Assembly: GCF_029910215.1 (NCBI RefSeq)
Contig: NZ_CP110395.1
Span: forward strand, 3,968,001 to 4,032,000
Direction of reading: 5' to 3'
DNA from: Paraburkholderia sp. D15
Lineage (GTDB): Bacteria > Pseudomonadota > Gammaproteobacteria > Burkholderiales > Burkholderiaceae
DNA: 64,000 nucleotides
The position numbers were made by a program, and so were the translations under genes. Below, one piece after another: positions 59,405 through 64,000 of the stretch. The notes under the pieces are model-generated. The model did no database searches and was not told the origin of the DNA. It saw nothing but the letters and a program-made list of their open reading frames with translations. Every line of letters starts with the position of its first letter. The stretch's first letter is position 1.

Positions 59405-60196
59405 ATGAATCGCTTGCCCACGCTGTTCCTGTCCCACGGCGCGCCCACGCTGCCGATCGATCCCTCGATGCCGTCCGCCGAATTCGGCGCGTTGAGCGCA
59501 CAACTGCCGCGGCCCGAAGCCGTGTTGATGCTGTCCGCCCATTGGGGTACCGCACAACCGGTCGCGAGCACGTCGTCGGCGCCGGAAACCATCCACGATT
59601 TCTACGGTTTTCCCCGTCAGTTGTACGAAATCCAGTACCCGGCGCCCGGAGCGCCCGACGTGGCGCGCCGCGCCGCCGTGCTGCTCGGCGAACAGGGCGT
59701 GCGCGCCGACGTCCAGCCGCACGGACTCGATCACGGCGCTTGGGTGCCGATGCTGCTGATGTTCCCCCACGCCGACGTGCCCATCGCCCAACTGTCGATC
59801 CAGCCGCATCAGGACGCCGCGCATCACTTCCGCGTCGGACGCGCGCTGCGGGCGCTGAAGGATGACGGCGTGATGGTGATAGGCTCCGGCCAGATCACGC
59901 ACAATCTGCGCGCCGCCGATTTCTCCGCGCGTCCGGAAGACGCCGATCCGCGCGTGACCGAATTCACCGACTGGTTCGAAGAACGCCTCGCCGCGCGCGA
60001 CATCGATGCGTTGCTCGACTATCGCCGGCAGGCGCCGCACGCGGTGCTGATGCATCCGACCGACGAGCATCTGCTACCGGTGTTCGCCGCCCTGGGCGCC
60101 GCCGATGACGACTACTCGCTGGCGATCCAGTCGCTCGGCACCTATCAACGGTCACTGGCGATGACGAACTACGTGTTCGGCAGCGCCAACGCCTGA
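59405..60196 (+). CDS. LigB-family extradiol dioxygenase (YgiD/DODA-like)
   Basis: Class III extradiol ring-cleavage-type protein of 263 residues, close to E. coli YgiD (4,5-DOPA dioxygenase). Metal and catalytic His are seen in LFLSHGAPTLPID, LSAHWGT, HGLDHGAWVPMLLMFP and GSGQITHNLR. YgiD-type enzymes bind zinc or iron; the physiological substrate is unknown. The start at 59405 (MNRLPTLFLSHG) gives the family N-terminus. Confidence 0.9.
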   Translation: MNRLPTLFLSHGAPTLPIDPSMPSAEFGALSAQLPRPEAVLMLSAHWGTAQPVASTSSAPETIHDFYGFPRQLYEIQYPAPGAPDVARRAAVLLGEQGVRADVQPHGLDHGAWVPMLLMFPHADVPIAQLSIQPHQDAAHHFRVGRALRALKDDGVMVIGSGQITHNLRAADFSARPEDADPRVTEFTDWFEERLAARDIDALLDYRRQAPHAVLMHPTDEHLLPVFAALGAADDDYSLAIQSLGTYQRSLAMTNYVFGSANA

Positions 60197-60234
60197 TACG
60201 GCGCGCCACTCAATCAGCAAACCGCGCATCCAGT

Positions 60235-60274
60235 AAAAAACCCGCCTGAGTCGCAAACTCAGGCGGGTTTTTTT
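60235..60274. terminator. Bidirectional terminator between the dioxygenase and permease genes
   Basis: Perfect stem AAAAAACCCGCCTGAG / CTCAGGCGGGTTTTTT with a 7-base loop and T tracts on both strands. It serves both convergent genes. Confidence 0.93.
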
Positions 60275-60336
60275 CACGCCGGTCCGTCGATGCATCGACA
60301 GATCCGGCGGTATTCCGTCAAACAGCCCGCGACAAC

Positions 60337-61932
60337 TTAGTGCGCGCCCATTCCTTCCAGCACTTCGTCATGCTCGCCGCGCTCGTCCAGGTATTCCGAA
60401 CGATAGCCGCTGTGCACGCCCCAGTAATAGAACACCAGCGAGAACAGCACGACCACCAGCATGTCCCAGCCGTAAGGGATCAGATCGTGACCGCCGAACT
60501 GCTTGCTGCCGGCCAGCGACAGAATCGCCATCACCGGCAGATAGGCCACCAGCCACCATGCCGCCTTCAGGTCGCGTCCCCAGCCGCTGAAGCCCGACTT
60601 CGCCTGGAAGTAAAAGTACACCGGCAGCGCGACGACCATCAGCAGAATGATTTCGCCGGTCAGCGGCCATTTCGCCCAGTACAGGATCAGCGACGCGCAC
60701 GTGAACGCGAACGGCGCAATGATCTTCATGCCGGGAATGTGCAGCGGACGCTCGAGGTCCGTCGCCGCACGGCGCAGCGCCATCAGGCTGATCGGGCCGG
60801 TCAGGTACGAGATCACGGTCGCGACCGAGATCACCGCCGCCAGCGAACTCCAGCCGCGGAAGAAGAACATGAAGATGAACGACACCAGCAGGTTGAACCA
60901 CATTGCCTGACGCGGCACGCCGTAGAACGGGTGCACGTTGCCGAACACCTTCGGCATGGTGTTGTTGCGTTCCATCGCGTAAATCATGCGGCTGGTCGTC
61001 GCCATGTAGGTCGTGCCGGTGCCGCTCGGGCTCACGAACGCGTCGACGTACAGCAGGATAGCCAGCCAGTTCAGGTTCAGCGCGATCGCCAGTTCGGCGA
61101 ACGGCGACGCGAAGTTGAAGTGGCTCCAGCCCTTCATCACGTCGGCCGGATTCACCGCGCCGATGTACGCGATCTGCAGCAGCACATAGATCACCAGTGC
61201 CAGCAGGATCGAACCGATCACCGCGAACGGCACGCTCTTCGACGGATTGCGCGCCTCACCCGCGAGGTTGATCGGGCTCTGGAAACCGTTGAACGCGAAC
61301 ACGATGCCGCTCGTCGCCACCGCGGTGAACACCGCCGACCAGCCGTACGGCGCGAAGGTGCTCGTTTCGCCGAAGTTTTCCTTGTGGAAGCCCGTCAGCA
61401 TCAGACCGAGGATCGTCGCGCCGGGAATCACGAACTTGAAGATCGTGATGGCCGAATTGGCGCGCGCGAACAGCTTGACGCCCCAATAGTTCAGCATGAA
61501 GTAGATGATCACGAGCGCCGCGGAGAGTATCAACCCGTGGGTCGTTAATGACCCGTCCACGAATAGCGCATGCGCCCATGGATACGGCCACGTGCTCATA
61601 TATTGAATGGAGGCCTCGGCCTCGATCGGAATCACCGACACGATGGCGATCCAGTTGGCCCACGCGCTGACGAAACCGACCAGCGCGCCGTGCGAGTAAC
61701 GTGCATAACGCACCATCCCGCCCGACTCCGGGAACATCGCGCCCAACTCGGCGTAGGTCAACGCAATCGCCAGAATCACGACCGCACCGATCACCCATGC
61801 ACAAACGGCAGCAGGACCGGCAATTTTTGCAGCCTTCCACGCGCCGAAAAGCCAGCCCGATCCGATGATCGAGCCCAGGCCGGTCAGCATCAGCGCGAAC
61901 GGCCCGATGTTCCGTTGTATAGAACTTTTCAC
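60337..61932 (-). CDS. APC-superfamily amino acid permease
   Basis: Amino acid-polyamine-organocation transporter of 531 residues with about 12 predicted helices. The first helix carries LTGLGSIIGSGWLFG, the substrate-binding glycine motif of the family, and AFNGFQSPINLAGEARNP is in helix 6. I chose a GTG start at 61932 because AAGGAG lies 6 bases upstream; earlier in-frame starts are TTG codons without a site. Substrate unknown. Confidence 0.9.
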   Translation of the reverse strand: MKSSIQRNIGPFALMLTGLGSIIGSGWLFGAWKAAKIAGPAAVCAWVIGAVVILAIALTYAELGAMFPESGGMVRYARYSHGALVGFVSAWANWIAIVSVIPIEAEASIQYMSTWPYPWAHALFVDGSLTTHGLILSAALVIIYFMLNYWGVKLFARANSAITIFKFVIPGATILGLMLTGFHKENFGETSTFAPYGWSAVFTAVATSGIVFAFNGFQSPINLAGEARNPSKSVPFAVIGSILLALVIYVLLQIAYIGAVNPADVMKGWSHFNFASPFAELAIALNLNWLAILLYVDAFVSPSGTGTTYMATTSRMIYAMERNNTMPKVFGNVHPFYGVPRQAMWFNLLVSFIFMFFFRGWSSLAAVISVATVISYLTGPISLMALRRAATDLERPLHIPGMKIIAPFAFTCASLILYWAKWPLTGEIILLMVVALPVYFYFQAKSGFSGWGRDLKAAWWLVAYLPVMAILSLAGSKQFGGHDLIPYGWDMLVVVLFSLVFYYWGVHSGYRSEYLDERGEHDEVLEGMGAH

Positions 61933-62083
61933 GTCTTCTCCTTGACGGCCGGCGTGAGTGCTCCGAGCACCGACTCCCGACCCATGCAAATTTGCATCCG
62001 AACCATGCCGGCACCACGTGACGTCGCGTGGTCGCGGGACGAAGTGCCAAGCATGGAGTTGCGGCGACGGTCCATTCTAATCA

Positions 62084-62123
62084 GGTGCAACCGACGCGCG
62101 GCGCGTAGTTTAACGGTTGCACC
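62084..62123. promoter_or_regulatory. 9-bp inverted repeat upstream of the permease
   Basis: GGTGCAACC and GGTTGCACC are perfectly inverted with 22 bases between them. It lies just upstream of a -10-like TAGAAT for the permease, about 155 bases before its start. It looks like a dimer-binding operator. Confidence 0.5.
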
Positions 62124-62190
62124 ATCTTGCTGCAGCCAAACTAAGGGTTCTCCCTAGCAAAAAAAACGAAACCACGGCAAGGTTTGTAAG

Positions 62191-62220
62191 CAACTTTTAC
62201 GCCTGACTGTAGAAAAGTTG
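62191..62220. promoter_or_regulatory. 8-bp inverted repeat upstream of the csp promoter
   Basis: CAACTTTT and AAAAGTTG are perfectly inverted around a 14-base centre. A further GTTGC follows. It ends 20 bp before the -35 of the csp promoter, a usual place for an activator site. Confidence 0.4.
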
Positions 62221-62239
62221 GAAAGTTGCCGGCGGAGTG

Positions 62240-62268
62240 TTGACCTTCTCTCAAAATCGCCGTATAAC
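62240..62268 (+). promoter_or_regulatory. Promoter of the cold-shock gene
   Basis: TTGACC (62240-62245) and TATAAC (62263-62268) are spaced exactly 17 bp, a near-consensus sigma-70 promoter. Transcription from about 62275 gives a 5' leader of roughly 140 bases, as long as those of cspA-type thermosensing mRNAs. Confidence 0.82.
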
Positions 62269-62415
62269 GTTCGGGCAGGATTTCAAGCGGCGAGTGAATT
62301 GGTCTTTCGTAGTTCGCCCATCAACGGTACTCCGGTTGGTCCCATTACCCCCTTCCTTGATTTTCATGCACTCTCTGGGCTTCGGCCTTATTCACCATCT
62401 TTAGGAACAAGTAAT

Positions 62416-62619
62416 ATGGAAACCGGTACCGTCAAGTGGTTCAATGACGCAAAGGGCTTTGGCTTCATCACGCCGGACGGCGGTGGCGAAGATCTGTTCG
62501 CGCATTTCTCGGAAATCCGCACGGAAGGCTTCAAGACGCTGCAAGAAAACCAAAAGGTTACGTTTGAAGTCAAGACGGGCCCGAAGGGCAAGCAAGCCGC
62601 TAACATCAAGCCGGCGTAA
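62416..62619 (+). CDS. Cold-shock protein, CspA family
   Basis: A 67-residue single OB-fold RNA chaperone. It begins [20 protein letters not shown] with RNP1 (KGFGFI), and RNP2 is DLFAHF. It melts secondary structure in mRNA. Whether it is cold-induced or constitutive is not shown by the protein. A TAGGAAC site lies 8 bases before the ATG; the long leader suggests post-transcriptional control. Own promoter and terminator, so monocistronic. Confidence 0.96.
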   Translation: METGTVKWFNDAKGFGFITPDGGGEDLFAHFSEIRTEGFKTLQENQKVTFEVKTGPKGKQAANIKPA

Positions 62620-62642
62620 GCGCAAAGCTTCCTTCTGGACGC

Positions 62643-62671
62643 AAAAAACCCCGCCTCGGCGGGGTTTTTTT
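62643..62671 (+). terminator. Rho-independent terminator of the csp gene
   Basis: AAAAAACCCCGCC / GGCGGGGTTTTTT stem with a minimal TC loop and seven T residues, 24 bases after the stop. The A tract also makes it usable from the other strand. Confidence 0.93.
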
Positions 62672-62740
62672 ATATCTGTCGTCACGTGAAGCGGCGATTA
62701 TCTTCGCGATATGCGATCGGTATGCGATCGATTAGTTTGG

Positions 62741-63991
62741 TTATCCGAAGAGTCGTCGCGCGTGAATGCCGAGACCGGTCGCAACACTCGCGAGACGATC
62801 GCCGAATACCGGTTTTGCATCGGGAAATGCCGCGGCCAATGCGCCGGACAGAAACGCCAAACCGGTCGAGCCGCCGGTGAAATAAATCGCGCCGACATCG
62901 CGCGTGGCGACACCCGCGGCCTGCACCGTGTCGCGCGCCGCCTGCACGATGCGCTGCGTTTCGTCCTGCCCCGCCTTGATCAGCTGGATTTCGTCGAATG
63001 CGAGGCGCAAGTCGTCTTCCACCTCGTCCAGATCGATGACCGTCTCGCCGCCCGCGGCCACGCCGATTTTCGCCTCTTCCGCGTGCGCCGCCAGCGCGTG
63101 ACCGAAGCGCTGCTCCACCACGCGCATCAGCCGGTCGTGGTGTTTGACGTCCGTGAACAGGTGCCGCATCAGCGCGAGTTCGCTGACACGTTTCGGCGCG
63201 TACACCGTGTTGATCAGGTGCCACGTTGCCAGGTCGAAATAGGTCCGGTTCGGAATTTCGCGGCCTTCCGGATCGAGCGACTGATAGCCGAGTTCGCGCA
63301 GGATCGTCGCCAGTTCGACGCGGCGGTCGAAGTCCGTGCCCGCAACGTGCACGCCGTGGTGCGCCAGCACGTCGTCCTTGCGCTCGACGCGCGTCATCCG
63401 CTGCGGACCGACCCGCACCAGCGAAAAGTCCGACGTACCGCCGCCGATGTCGGCCACCAGCACCAGCCCTTCTTCCGTCAGATGCGACTCGTAGTCGAAT
63501 GCGGCGGCGATCGGTTCGTACTGGAAGTGGATTTCCTGCAAGCCCACGGAGCGCGCCGCCGCTTCCAGCTGCTGCTGCGCCATGCGGTCGGCGCGCGGAT
63601 CGTCGTCGACGAAAAACACCGGCCGGCCCAGCACCGCGCGGCTGATCGGGCCGCCGGCGCTTTTTTCGGCCGAGCGCTTCAGATGGTCGACGAAAATCGC
63701 GATCACATCCGTGTACTTGATCGCGGAACCGTCGCCGAGATCGGTCGAATTCTCCGCGAGCGGCGAGCCGAGAATGCTTTTCATCGAGCGCATCAGGCGC
63801 CCGTCGAATCCGTCGATGTACGCTGCCAGCGCCGCCCGGCCAAATTCGCGGGTGTTTTCGTCGGTATTGAAAAACACCGAGGTGGGCAGCGTCGTGTAGG
63901 CGCCTTCGACCGGCGCGAGCCTGAGCACGCCGCCGTCGGGGACGGCCACGGCCGAATTGGAAGTACCGAAGTCAATCGCGCAATAGTTCAT
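62741..63991 (-). CDS. Hsp70-family protein YegD-like
   Basis: Hsp70-like ATPase of 416 residues that consists of the nucleotide-binding domain only. The phosphate motifs are IDFGTSNSAVAV (about 7-18), VADIGGGTSDFSLV and IYFTGGSTGLAFLSGAL. It lacks the substrate-binding and lid domains of DnaK. This fits the YegD group of stand-alone Hsp70 homologues of unclear function. The start at 63991 begins MNYCAIDFGT. The upstream region lies outside the window. Confidence 0.9.
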   Translation of the reverse strand: MNYCAIDFGTSNSAVAVPDGGVLRLAPVEGAYTTLPTSVFFNTDENTREFGRAALAAYIDGFDGRLMRSMKSILGSPLAENSTDLGDGSAIKYTDVIAIFVDHLKRSAEKSAGGPISRAVLGRPVFFVDDDPRADRMAQQQLEAAARSVGLQEIHFQYEPIAAAFDYESHLTEEGLVLVADIGGGTSDFSLVRVGPQRMTRVERKDDVLAHHGVHVAGTDFDRRVELATILRELGYQSLDPEGREIPNRTYFDLATWHLINTVYAPKRVSELALMRHLFTDVKHHDRLMRVVEQRFGHALAAHAEEAKIGVAAGGETVIDLDEVEDDLRLAFDEIQLIKAGQDETQRIVQAARDTVQAAGVATRDVGAIYFTGGSTGLAFLSGALAAAFPDAKPVFGDRLASVATGLGIHARRLFG

Positions 63992-64000
63992 GGCAGGAAT

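Larger units (their letters stand above)
61933..62239. other. Divergent intergenic region between the permease and csp genes
   Basis: No gene is seen. It contains a 9-bp perfect inverted repeat GGTGCAACC (62084-62092) / GGTTGCACC (62115-62123) and an 8-bp one CAACTTTT (62191-62198) / AAAAGTTG (62213-62220). TAGAAT on the minus strand (62079-62074) is a possible -10 for the permease. Confidence 0.5.

Overview
The window looks like ordinary core chromosome of a high-GC beta-proteobacterium of the Burkholderiaceae, most likely Paraburkholderia. The evidence is the rRNA operon order (16S, tRNA-Ile, tRNA-Ala, 23S, 5S), a Burkholderia-type porin, the dcw cluster order mraZ-rsmH-ftsL-ftsI-murE, the rpe-gph-trpEGDC order, and a split phenylacetate (paa) locus. 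The genus is inferred from protein resemblance, not from a database search. I see no insertion sequence, prophage, integrase, CRISPR array or foreign-looking island.

Layout. 1-3.85 kb: start of the division and cell-wall (dcw) cluster on the minus strand, with its promoter and MraZ operator. 4.1-6.3 kb: coq7 and a general porin. 6.5-11.9 kb: fadD, a molybdopterin oxidoreductase and a divergent M20 amidohydrolase. 12.0-17.9 kb: a complete rRNA operon on the minus strand with promoter and terminator. 17.9-24.6 kb: phenylacetate degradation (an enoyl-CoA hydratase diverging from paaN-paaJ-paaG-paaI-paaK around a TetR-type palindrome). 24.7-26.5 kb: mltA, a small membrane protein, apaG. 26.8-33.2 kb: rpe-gph, then a tryptophan operon trpE-trpG-trpD-trpC with an apparent transcription-attenuation leader, followed by a CYTH triphosphatase gene. 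33.3-41.6 kb: housekeeping genes (ung, azoR, an M61 peptidase, dsbC, a UbiH-family hydroxylase, ychF, a MazG-like gene). 41.6-47.3 kb: a glycerophosphodiesterase-like lipoprotein diverging from ugpBAEC. 47.4-53.7 kb: a DUF3761 protein, ettA, an AsmA-like protein, a HAD hydrolase, an M24 aminopeptidase. 53.9-59.1 kb: an atypical orphan response regulator, then hemA-prfA-prmC-grxD-ubiX. 59.4-64 kb: a LigB-type dioxygenase, an APC permease, a cold-shock protein and a YegD-type Hsp70.

The most interesting content is regulatory rather than a new gene system. (1) Four MraZ boxes at exact 10-bp spacing overlap the -10 of a promoter with a 17-bp spacer. (2) A 24-codon leader peptide with three Trp codons in six residues lies between gph and trpE, followed by mutually exclusive antiterminator and terminator hairpins; a promoter candidate lies inside the end of gph. 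(3) A 26-bp near-palindrome in the paa divergent region is probably the PaaR operator. (4) The GDPD-like lipoprotein next to ugp has lost several catalytic and metal-binding residues. (5) The OmpR-type regulator before hemA has Glu at the phospho-acceptor position and an incomplete acidic pocket. Several other intergenic inverted repeats look like operators or mRNA stem-loops and are listed separately.

I did not find a convincing previously undescribed multi-gene system. Very long antisense ORFs (up to 840 codons) are shadows produced by the GC-rich third codon position.
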